DNA of 64,000 nt from Bacteroidota bacterium. Its GTDB lineage: Bacteria; Bacteroidota; Rhodothermia; Balneolales; HLUCCA01. The notes under the pieces were generated by a model, which saw nothing but the letters and a program-made list of their open reading frames with translations, made no database searches and was not told the origin of the DNA. A program made the position numbers and the translations under genes. The stretch lies in contig JAFIEZ010000007.1 in assembly GCA_020832235.1 (NCBI GenBank), positions 124,001 through 188,000 of the forward strand, given 5' to 3'. Each line of letters opens with the position of its first letter. Position 1 is the first letter of the stretch. Below, piece after piece: positions 1-7,130 of this stretch.

Positions 1-32
1 TCGAGGTGTTTAATTAATTCTTGTCTGTTCAT
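1..32 (-). CDS. Possible 5' end of a gene leaving the left edge
   Basis: On the minus strand an ATG at 32 opens a frame reading MNRQELIKHL and then leaves the window. Ten residues cannot be assigned to a family. The call rests on position: the roughly 400 bases upstream hold no other gene but do hold a leader hairpin (57-77), a HutC-type operator-like site (108-122) and a LacI-type operator-like site (139-152), which is what a regulated promoter for a leftward gene would look like. There is no clear Shine-Dalgarno sequence, which is normal for this window. The frame could still be accidental. Confidence 0.35.
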   Translation of the reverse strand, partial: MNRQELIKHL

Positions 33-56
33 GTCGAGATAATTTTGAGGTGATAC

Positions 57-77
57 GTTGGGAGAGTATTTCCCAAC
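57..77. promoter_or_regulatory. Inverted repeat in putative 5' leader
   Basis: GTTGGGA (57-63) and TCCCAAC (71-77) form perfect 7-base arms around a 7-base loop. It lies 25 bases upstream of the possible leftward start at 32, so it would be in that gene's leader or operator. No T tract follows on the minus strand, so a terminator is unlikely. Confidence 0.35.
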
Positions 78-107
78 ACAAGTAGTGTGCTCTGTTCCGA
101 TTGTTTG

Positions 108-122
108 GTTGTCTATACAAGT
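108..122 (-). promoter_or_regulatory. Candidate GntR/HutC operator, copy 1
   Basis: Read on the minus strand this is ACTTGTATAGACAAC. It nearly matches ACTTGTATAGTCAAT at 1220-1234, directly upstream of the GntR gene, and resembles known HutC/NagR/DasR-type sites built around GGTATAGACC or GGTCTAGACC. Two near-identical sites flanking the same regulator gene make a functional operator plausible. This is inferred from sequence alone. Confidence 0.5.
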
Positions 123-138
123 TGATAGATGTAATATG

Positions 139-152
139 TGAAACCGCTTCCA
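139..152. promoter_or_regulatory. LacI-family (cre-like) operator candidate
   Basis: TGAAACCGCTTCCA fits the LacI/CcpA-type consensus TGNAANCGNWWNCA at every fixed position. It sits in the promoter region of the possible leftward gene at the window edge. Which LacI-type protein would bind is unknown; the GntR-LacI chimera at 19446-20558 has a GntR DNA-binding domain and so is not an obvious candidate. Confidence 0.4.
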
Positions 153-298
153 TTAAGTCAACTTTTATTTTATGAAATTTGATAATGTCGATGGGGTGGT
201 AGCATTACCTTCGAATTTCTCTTATGTGCAAGATGGTTAAATCATCACAAATCCCTTGCGCTCATCACCGCTAACACAGTCCAGCTACTAGGAATGAT

Positions 299-342
299 GC
301 GTTACACTATGCATACATCTACGTTACACCATGCATACATCC
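299..342. repeat. 22-bp tandem repeat, two copies
   Basis: Bases 299-320 and 321-342 are two adjacent 22-base units sharing CGTTACACYATGCATACATC with three mismatches. They lie in the non-coding stretch 33-436, downstream of the GntR gene. No coding function is visible. Confidence 0.7.
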
Positions 343-436
343 AAGCATGGTTCTCGCATAGAAACCCACCGCAGTTACGATTGGCGTTTGTAACAGGCGC
401 CGGTGTGCATTTTAAGTAGCTAGCTGAAATGTATCG

Positions 437-1216
437 TTACTCGTTTTTCATAAGATCCAGCGGGAGGCCATGCGAGTCGTGCTGGTCTTCATAGGGGAGT
501 GTACGGGTGGTAAAGGTGATGCGGTCGCTACGGTACACATCCTCCGAGTACTGAAAATAGGTGCCGTCTTTGGCCTGAATAAAGCGTTTCATGAGCAACA
601 GGGGAGTGCCCAGGTCTACGTTGAGTAATTTGTGTTCCGACTGACCGGCGGCCATGGCCTCAATACGTTGCATCGCATAACCGAGCCTGGTGGTGGTGTG
701 GCGATATAACAACTCGAAGATGGAGTTTTTCTCAAGGTCCATATCGTAAATGGGTCGAAACAGTTTGTACCGAAAAAAAGACCGTTCAATAATCAGAGGC
801 TCCTTATCTCCATATCGCAGACGAATAATCCGAACTACTTTTTCATCATCTGTAAGCTGCATGACCTGTTTGATGTTCGGTGCCGGATCAATAATTTTTT
901 TTTCGATAATCTTGGCGCTGGCCTTGATACCGTGCTGTGACATGACCTCCGTAAAACCAATCAACTTATACGAGTCTTGTGTGATTTTTTGATAGGTGAT
1001 GAACGTACCTTTGCCTTGCTCTCTTACCAAAAATCCTTGCTGAATGAGTAGTTTAACAGCCTCTCGAATCGTACCTCTGCTAACATTGAATGACTTTACG
1101 AGCTCCGTATCGCTGGGAAAACGATCTCCTTCGCCGAATTCTCCTTGTCGAATCATAGCAAGCAAGTCTTCGTAAATTTGATAATACTTTGGTATCAGGG
1201 GAGGCTGGTAATTCAT
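437..1216 (-). CDS. GntR family regulator, HutC/UTRA subfamily
   Basis: This 259-residue protein has an N-terminal winged helix (about residues 12-75, including LVKSFNVSRGTIREAVKLL and the wing segment GFLVREQGKGTFI). A UTRA effector domain follows (about 95-240), with the family hallmarks of an R/Y-rich core, ERSFFR and a central IFELLY segment. Such regulators bind phosphorylated sugars or similar small effectors and usually repress a catabolic locus. It lies at the end of the leftward glycan gene run. A likely operator at 1220-1235 begins four bases before its start codon, suggesting autoregulation, and a second lies at 108-122. The effector is unknown; a sugar derivative released from the locus's glycan is a reasonable guess. 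Confidence 0.9.
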   Translation of the reverse strand: MNYQPPLIPKYYQIYEDLLAMIRQGEFGEGDRFPSDTELVKSFNVSRGTIREAVKLLIQQGFLVREQGKGTFITYQKITQDSYKLIGFTEVMSQHGIKASAKIIEKKIIDPAPNIKQVMQLTDDEKVVRIIRLRYGDKEPLIIERSFFRYKLFRPIYDMDLEKNSIFELLYRHTTTRLGYAMQRIEAMAAGQSEHKLLNVDLGTPLLLMKRFIQAKDGTYFQYSEDVYRSDRITFTTRTLPYEDQHDSHGLPLDLMKNE

Positions 1217-1219
1217 AAT

Positions 1220-1235
1220 ACTTGTATAGTCAATT
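1220..1235 (-). promoter_or_regulatory. Candidate GntR/HutC operator, copy 2 (autoregulatory)
   Basis: The plus strand reads ACTTGTATAGTCAATT here, close to the ATTGGTATAGACCAAT type of NagR/DasR-like sites and almost the same as the site at 108-122. It ends four bases from the gntR start codon, so bound protein would block initiation of its own gene. Confidence 0.5.
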
Positions 1236-1311
1236 GGTTGTTTAGCAAATTACGGACGTTTATTGTTGTGCGCAAGTAAACAACGCATTATTGCATGATG
1301 TTACCCATCTG

Positions 1312-2469
1312 TCATCCCAGTTCCTCCAGCTTCTTCCACACCAGCCATAGCGCTCTTGGAACATGAAAACAACCTTTGTACGGTCCACCCTTAAACCGAT
1401 GGGTTACTTCACCACGTCGGTTAAGGTATCCAAACCATTCCCCATGGTACGGATCACTGAATTTGCTGAAAGCGTATTCATGCACCTGTAAAAAAGCCGC
1501 TTTGTCTGCCTCATCGCCTGTTATACTGTAATTCAACAAGTGTGCATAGAGCGCCTCACAATGTGGCCACCACAATTTCATATCCCACTCCAGCAGGGAT
1601 GGACTATATCCTTTGGAGTCGAGGAAGTAAAAAATTCCTCCGAATTCCTGATCCCAGCCACGGTCATAACTCCACCGCACCATATCAACAGCGGTTTTGC
1701 TGAGGTCGTCGCGTTTCAAGTATTGAGCCCAGTGTTGTAAAAACCATCCGGCTTCAATAGCATGACCCGGATTCAGCAATCTCCCTTCCAAACTATCGAT
1801 AGGGTCACCATCCGGTGTTACCAGCTCGTAGACGGTTTTGGTTTCGGGATGTACATGCAGCAACATCCGGTTTATGCACGATTCCGCTTCTACCCGGTAG
1901 GTTTCTTTATCATCACCGGCGACCTCTTCAATAAGATTGAGCAAAATCATGGGGATGGCGAGCGACTGGGAGGGCACTTCTCCATCAAAAGAGGGGCGAC
2001 CTACCTTAGAGAGGTCTGTGCTCCAGTCCCACACGTTTTCCAACATAATTTTGGCTTCATTCATGGCCGAAAGGTCACCACTGGCACGGGAATATTCTGC
2101 CAGGGCCATAATCCAGAAACATTCTGAAAATATCTTGCGCTGAAGGTGTACCGGTTTGCCATCTTCTGTCATGCTGAAGTAAACGCGACTGTCGGCTCGA
2201 ACGGCTTTTTCCCGGAGGAATGTTGCCCCCAACCGGGCTATTTCCAGCCACTCGGGGCGTTGCTCAACCGAATTGTATAGCTTGCTGAACATCCATGTTT
2301 GCCGACCATTCAGCCACATGTATTTTTTGGTATCGTACTTGCTGCCATCCCGATCCAGACAATTCCAAAACCCGCCGTTCTTACGGTCGATGGAGTGTTT
2401 CTCCCAAAATGGAACGACATGGTTAAGTAATTCTATTTTATAGACTTCTGTAAGTGAAGATAGGTTCAT
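1312..2469 (-). CDS. AGE-family sugar 2-epimerase
   Basis: This is a cytoplasmic (alpha/alpha)6-barrel epimerase of the N-acylglucosamine 2-epimerase family, which interconverts sugars at C2 (GlcNAc/ManNAc, glucose/mannose, or reducing ends of disaccharides). Family signatures are visible: WLNGRQTWMFS near the N-terminus, NPGHAIEAGWFL with its catalytic His at about residue 236, and WWPHCEALY with a second conserved His at about 303. I chose the ATG at 2469 because the 21 residues available upstream are not family-like; this gives 385 residues, a normal size. It lies 81 bases after the T9SS protein gene in the leftward run with a GH38 mannosidase. A role in feeding mannose or ManNAc-type products into central metabolism fits, but substrate cannot be read from sequence. 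Confidence 0.88.
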   Translation of the reverse strand: MNLSSLTEVYKIELLNHVVPFWEKHSIDRKNGGFWNCLDRDGSKYDTKKYMWLNGRQTWMFSKLYNSVEQRPEWLEIARLGATFLREKAVRADSRVYFSMTEDGKPVHLQRKIFSECFWIMALAEYSRASGDLSAMNEAKIMLENVWDWSTDLSKVGRPSFDGEVPSQSLAIPMILLNLIEEVAGDDKETYRVEAESCINRMLLHVHPETKTVYELVTPDGDPIDSLEGRLLNPGHAIEAGWFLQHWAQYLKRDDLSKTAVDMVRWSYDRGWDQEFGGIFYFLDSKGYSPSLLEWDMKLWWPHCEALYAHLLNYSITGDEADKAAFLQVHEYAFSKFSDPYHGEWFGYLNRRGEVTHRFKGGPYKGCFHVPRALWLVWKKLEELG

Positions 2470-2550
2470 GGGTCCGTGTATTTGCCGAAATAAAAACAGG
2501 CGGCTTTGCCGCCCGTGTTGGATGATGCACAAATGTACGGAATTACGAAA

Positions 2551-4269
2551 TTATTTAATCAGCGTCATTTTTTGGGTTACCGTTTGACCGGCTGCATGTA
2601 ATCTATACATATAAATTCCACTGGCCAGTCCATCTGAAACAAAGGTAACCTGATGCATACCGGCTGGCAGCATATTATCAACAAGGTTCGCTACCAGTTT
2701 TCCGGTAAGGTCAAATACCTGAAGGGTTACAGCGGTATGTTCGGGTAATTCGAATTGAATTTGAGTTGATGGGTTGAATGGATTAGGGAAGTTTTGGTAG
2801 AGTTGAATCGTTACCGGTAAATAGGCTGTCGGTTTCGTAGATGTCTCTACTCGTTCTCCAATAACTTCTCCGGTCAGCCCATCTAATAGAATGGCCATGT
2901 CTTTATAGATGTACGTTCCGAAGACGTTCATATAGGATGCAAACACTTCAGCTACCCAGAATACCCCTGTTTCACTGTCGGCCAGATCTGTATAGTCCCA
3001 CCATAGGTCGGCGAGTTCATAGTCAATCTCAATAAAGAGGTCGTCTGGGGCATTAATCAGGATGTCATTGAGTTTTTGGGTACGAATAATTTCTGCAACC
3101 TGATCGGAGTTTATGAAATGCTCCGGAACGGTTCGCATATCATCTAGCGGAATTCCTGGCAGGTCTTCTTCGTCCAGTTCTGCAACCAGTATGGTTTCAT
3201 GATCGGTAACGGCTTCATCATATATACTGATCAGATGAATGGCTTCTGCCTGCTGATCGTAGAAAACGAACCACCATTCATATGCCAAACCGGTAGGAAA
3301 CGCGCTGTAGCCCTGCTGAGTTGGCGTAGGCAGGTATTTGCTGACCAGGCGATGCATGGTATGCTCGTGCATTCCTGCATGCCTTTCGTAGGTACCAAGT
3401 GCCAGGAGACGAGTACCGGCCTGGTGGTCGTTAATATAGTCGATGGCAATTGCAGCCGACGTTCTGGCATCTGACTTCTCACTTACATCAGGACCATCAT
3501 AGCCTTCATCGGTGAATAAGGTAATGAACTCCCCACTAACAGCGTCAATGAGTGCGATTACCTTGGTGTACTCATATCGGTTGTATTGCTCGTTCCACTC
3601 TCCAAATTCCAGTTTTACTTCCCAGAATGGATGGTCTCCCTCCGATATGTATTCGCTGTAGGCAAACCAAAATGGTATAGCAGCATACGATATTTCGTAG
3701 CCGGGATATGTTCGGGCAACATCAATATAACTTCCCATACCCATGTTTATGGCGGTATTCAGGGCATGTGTGTTGTCAACAAAGTCAACAGGCAAGCCAG
3801 GTAATGTTTCGATGGACACCGGTGGACGTTCGTCTTCCGGTATTTCGCTGATAACCATTCGAATTGATTCAGCTATGCCATCTATATCTACAAAGAACAG
3901 CAATACTTCTTCATGATTTTCTGACACAAATACGGTCATCCATTCTGCCGTTTGGCCTGTTGGTACGGGCCACAAGTCTGTTGAAGGGGCTTGATCGTTG
4001 TCGGCCCAGAAAGCCTCTTTACTGTACAGCTGAAAAAGATAGCTGCCGGGGAGGCTGTCTTGTGCTATAGGTGCCGCATAATTTACGGCTTCACGCGCGG
4101 TTAGCCCCTCTTCAGATGCTACCTTATAGCCGGTTATGATTTCAGCGTGCCTGTTAAGCAACTGCTGTGCATGTGCAAAACTCGAGAAGAGCAATAAACA
4201 AAGCAGCATCAAGCCAAAAACGAGTAAGCGGTGCTGCAGCTTTTGAGGTGAAAACGTTAATGATTTCAT
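2551..4269 (-). CDS. Secreted T9SS cargo with PepSY-like repeats
   Basis: The 572-residue product has a signal peptide (about residues 1-34, ending SSFAHA) and a C-terminal T9SS type A sorting domain (about 485-572) with the QNFPNPFNPSTQIQFELPE motif and a final KMTLIK. The middle contains at least two stretches resembling PepSY-type modules, each ending in a strand-turn pattern such as VIALIDAVSGEFITLF and AILLDGLTGEVIGERV. That assignment is tentative. The protein is probably exported and anchored at or released from the cell surface. It is 212 bases downstream of the DUF4434 gene, with a 7-base inverted repeat in the gap. Its function is not recognised; inhibition or binding of extracellular enzymes is one possibility for PepSY proteins. 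Confidence 0.8.
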   Translation of the reverse strand: MKSLTFSPQKLQHRLLVFGLMLLCLLLFSSFAHAQQLLNRHAEIITGYKVASEEGLTAREAVNYAAPIAQDSLPGSYLFQLYSKEAFWADNDQAPSTDLWPVPTGQTAEWMTVFVSENHEEVLLFFVDIDGIAESIRMVISEIPEDERPPVSIETLPGLPVDFVDNTHALNTAINMGMGSYIDVARTYPGYEISYAAIPFWFAYSEYISEGDHPFWEVKLEFGEWNEQYNRYEYTKVIALIDAVSGEFITLFTDEGYDGPDVSEKSDARTSAAIAIDYINDHQAGTRLLALGTYERHAGMHEHTMHRLVSKYLPTPTQQGYSAFPTGLAYEWWFVFYDQQAEAIHLISIYDEAVTDHETILVAELDEEDLPGIPLDDMRTVPEHFINSDQVAEIIRTQKLNDILINAPDDLFIEIDYELADLWWDYTDLADSETGVFWVAEVFASYMNVFGTYIYKDMAILLDGLTGEVIGERVETSTKPTAYLPVTIQLYQNFPNPFNPSTQIQFELPEHTAVTLQVFDLTGKLVANLVDNMLPAGMHQVTFVSDGLASGIYMYRLHAAGQTVTQKMTLIK

Positions 4270-4317
4270 GATAACCCCACTTTTATTTTACCAAATACTT
4301 TTTCAATCCTGTAAAAT

Positions 4318-4340
4318 GTAAACGTTGATTAAGCGTTTAC
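4318..4340. promoter_or_regulatory. Inverted repeat upstream of T9SS gene
   Basis: GTAAACG (4318-4324) and CGTTTAC (4334-4340) are perfect 7-base arms with a 9-base spacer. The site is about 50 bases upstream of the leftward gene starting at 4269, in the only sizeable gap of the leftward run, so it may be an operator for a secondary promoter. Confidence 0.4.
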
Positions 4341-4481
4341 TTTCCATTATAGTTGCACAATACGTTCAGATAGTGCCACCTATGTCTAACTGTTTAATAA
4401 TATCAGCTTACATATATTTATAAAAAAAGCCAGCAAAAGTCTACAGTTGGCGGTTGGTAAATGCACTAATAAGAGCCTTTT

Positions 4482-5387
4482 TTACACCCCCATCCATTGG
4501 CGGTATTGCCTGTAGAGTCCGTGTGCTGAGGGGTACATCGAATGAGGACTCATAAAGTGAGAGAATTCGAAGGTGATGAGCTTATCTACGCCCGCTTTTT
4601 CGGCTGCCTCCATCTTGAAGCGCAGGTTTTTGAAATGAATAGGAGGAAAGTTCCAGGGCATATCCCGATCGAATGACTCTACATTACTCCAGGTTGTAAG
4701 TCCATGACGGGATGCCAGCTGCTGATTGATGTGCAGGTATTCTTCCAACTCATGGTAATGTACCTGACCATCTTGAAATGCTACGATATCTACGTGACCG
4801 CTGATTCGGGCAAATACCTGCTCCCATTCCTGAGTATGCTGCGATAAGGTGATGGCCTGGTCGCCAAATTGCTTAGACCCTTTTACATACGGAGAAATAA
4901 GGATGGGGATTTGTTTGAGCGATCGGAGGTGGGAGGCCAGCTGTTCATACACCTGCATCATCCCATCGTTGAAAGAGTGTATTTCGTGGGAGATGTACCA
5001 CCCTTTAAAAGCCTTTCGGTGGCCGTACGTTTCCATCACTTCGTCGCAGAATGCCCTGTTGATGTCGCTTTCTTTCTGATATTCACCATGGGTCCAGTAT
5101 TTTCCGGAATCATAGGTGCCAAAATAAAAGTCCATCCCACAACGCTCGGCCTCATCCAGAAAAAGATCAACCAGATCGGTATATACCGGAAAGATCTGCA
5201 TTTCTTTTTGCAGAACGGATGAATTAAACGTGGCTTGTTTGCGATATCCGGCGCGGATTAGTATTACGGTGTCGATGCCAACGGCTTTCATGGCATCGAA
5301 GTCGGCTCTCCATTCGTCGGGGGACCAGTTTTGAGCGGGAATATCGTGGGTTATTTCATCCAGAAAAGTACCGGTAATGGGTTTCAT
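4482..5387 (-). CDS. DUF4434 glycoside hydrolase-like protein
   Basis: The 301-residue protein begins MKPITGTFLDEITHDIPAQN and resembles the DUF4434 family, predicted TIM-barrel proteins related to glycoside hydrolases and found in glycan loci. Supporting segments are WRADFDAMKAVGIDTVILIRAGY, FYFGTYDSGKYW, FKGWYISHEIHSFN (a likely acid/base Glu in the barrel), and VDIVAFQDG. No signal peptide is visible, so it probably works in the cytoplasm. It starts five bases after the parvulin gene and belongs to the same transcript as the GH38 gene. Its substrate is unknown; a small oligosaccharide released by GH38 or GHL10 enzymes would fit the context. Confidence 0.78.
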   Translation of the reverse strand: MKPITGTFLDEITHDIPAQNWSPDEWRADFDAMKAVGIDTVILIRAGYRKQATFNSSVLQKEMQIFPVYTDLVDLFLDEAERCGMDFYFGTYDSGKYWTHGEYQKESDINRAFCDEVMETYGHRKAFKGWYISHEIHSFNDGMMQVYEQLASHLRSLKQIPILISPYVKGSKQFGDQAITLSQHTQEWEQVFARISGHVDIVAFQDGQVHYHELEEYLHINQQLASRHGLTTWSNVESFDRDMPWNFPPIHFKNLRFKMEAAEKAGVDKLITFEFSHFMSPHSMYPSAHGLYRQYRQWMGV

Positions 5388-5392
5388 ATTGA

Positions 5393-7126
5393 TCAGAAAT
5401 AATAGGGGATGAGACGGTCGAGTAATTCGGTATCGATCACAATATCTTCGGGACGGTAGTCGCGCGGCAAGAGCTCTCGATGTGCTACAAATACCCTGCG
5501 CTCGTTGAGCAGCTGCATAACCTGATCGCGGACCTCTTCGAGTGGTACCCAGGTTGTTTGCCGGTCGGTGGCTTTGATGACACCCCAGTTTGCCCGGGCA
5601 AACGGCCCCGTGAGGATTTCAGTACTGTCGGGATGGGATACGGGCAGGGAATGTATAGGGAGGTCGGTGTACTCCAGTGTGGTGGCCACACGGTCTTCTA
5701 CGGTGAAACTTCCTGCCGGCATACCTTGCAGAACCTGTTGCCAGTTTTGCAGGGCCATAAAGCGTTCAACGGCATCGGTTGCGGTGAGGCTGTCGCGAAA
5801 GGTGTACATGCGGTATGACGTAGTGTGATAGGCCACAAACTGTTCGTTTTTCCATACATCGTAGTACGCGTCGACCAAAGGAGCGAGGTTCAGTGTGTCG
5901 GCGCCCTGTTGCAATGCCGCATAGTATAGGGCTGTATATTCGGCAACTCTTCGATTCAGACGAACATCCAGCGTTGTATCGGGGCGTACGCGCTCGGATC
6001 TTGCCGCCAGGATGGAATCTCGAATGGCTATTTCCAATGCATGACGAAAATCGTTAACAATCCATTCTACGGGGATGTCTGGCAGATGGTACATAAACTG
6101 ACCGACGGTAAACTCGGCGCCATCAACTATGGCAACGGTTGTTTGTTCATCAATTTCTGGTTGCATCAGGTTGAGCTCATTGTTGAACCGAATGATTTCT
6201 TCCGGATGGGAGCGTTGAGGCATTGAGGGCTGAATGATATCGTAAAGCGCCCCCAGCACCTGCATATCTACGGCCAGATCTGTGCTTAAGATTTCTTGCT
6301 GAATGAAACGTGCCGTAGCCTCATCAAACCGACGCTGAAACACCTGGAATTCGAGTCGGTCGCGAATATTGTTAAAGGTGGATTCATCCAGGAAAACGGT
6401 CTCTTCTTCGTCCCAGACGCGGAAAATATGCCACCCTCTGAGCGACTGTACTGGTGGAGAAATGTGATGACGGGGCGTTGCAAACAGCACATTTTCGGGC
6501 TCTTCATCCAGATCGTTGAAGGTTATCCATCCCATATGTCCGGCAGTACCCATACCTGAGCCAGCCCGTATCATGCTTTCTTCTGCGAGTTGGTCGAAGT
6601 CGGCTCCTGCATGGAGTTTTCTGTACAGGGAGTCGATTTCGGCCTGACTGGAAGCGTAAATCTGCTGGGCGCGAAGCCGGGCGTTACTGCGGCGGAATGC
6701 GGTATAGATTTCATCCGCACCGGGTTCCTTCACGGTTGGTCGAACTTCGGTGTTGAAGAGGTGTCTGCGTGAAGCCATATCTACGCGGCGTTGTACAGCG
6801 TGGCGTACATGGCGGGTAGTGTCGAGCCCCGCGTCCCGCCCTTTTTCTGCGATAATCATGCGCTCCAGCATTACTCTGGCGTAGTGCCGGCGCACTTCAG
6901 GGGTATCGCGAAAGGGAGCATAGGTACCAAAAAGCTGATATTCCTGTATGAAATGCTCCCCCACAATTTCAATACCGTTCCAGCTGGCTACAGGTGCGAG
7001 TAAGTCGTCGGATGTGTCGCGACTGCACGATGAAAAGACCACAAGCGCCACCACCAGTATCATGAACAATGACTTGGTGATGGCTTGCGGTAGTGACCCC
7101 GTAGCATTTCTGCGGGATTGATTCAT
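5393..7126 (-). CDS. Parvulin-type peptidyl-prolyl isomerase lipoprotein
   Basis: The 577-residue product has a lipoprotein signal (hydrophobic residues 19-32 then FSSC, Cys about 34) and a PpiC/SurA-like parvulin domain (about 145-240), seen in YASSQAEIDSLYRKLHAGADF, GHMGWITFNDL and VQSLRGWHIFRVWDE. A second, degenerate parvulin-like or SurA-type helical part follows to residue 577. Such proteins help fold outer-membrane or secreted proteins in the periplasm. It lies 4 bases after the GH38 gene and 5 bases before DUF4434, so it is surely co-transcribed with glycan enzymes. That setting suggests a chaperone for the TonB receptor or T9SS proteins of the locus, an inference from context only. 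Confidence 0.85.
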   Translation of the reverse strand: MNQSRRNATGSLPQAITKSLFMILVVALVVFSSCSRDTSDDLLAPVASWNGIEIVGEHFIQEYQLFGTYAPFRDTPEVRRHYARVMLERMIIAEKGRDAGLDTTRHVRHAVQRRVDMASRRHLFNTEVRPTVKEPGADEIYTAFRRSNARLRAQQIYASSQAEIDSLYRKLHAGADFDQLAEESMIRAGSGMGTAGHMGWITFNDLDEEPENVLFATPRHHISPPVQSLRGWHIFRVWDEEETVFLDESTFNNIRDRLEFQVFQRRFDEATARFIQQEILSTDLAVDMQVLGALYDIIQPSMPQRSHPEEIIRFNNELNLMQPEIDEQTTVAIVDGAEFTVGQFMYHLPDIPVEWIVNDFRHALEIAIRDSILAARSERVRPDTTLDVRLNRRVAEYTALYYAALQQGADTLNLAPLVDAYYDVWKNEQFVAYHTTSYRMYTFRDSLTATDAVERFMALQNWQQVLQGMPAGSFTVEDRVATTLEYTDLPIHSLPVSHPDSTEILTGPFARANWGVIKATDRQTTWVPLEEVRDQVMQLLNERRVFVAHRELLPRDYRPEDIVIDTELLDRLIPYYF

Positions 7127-7130
7127 ATCG

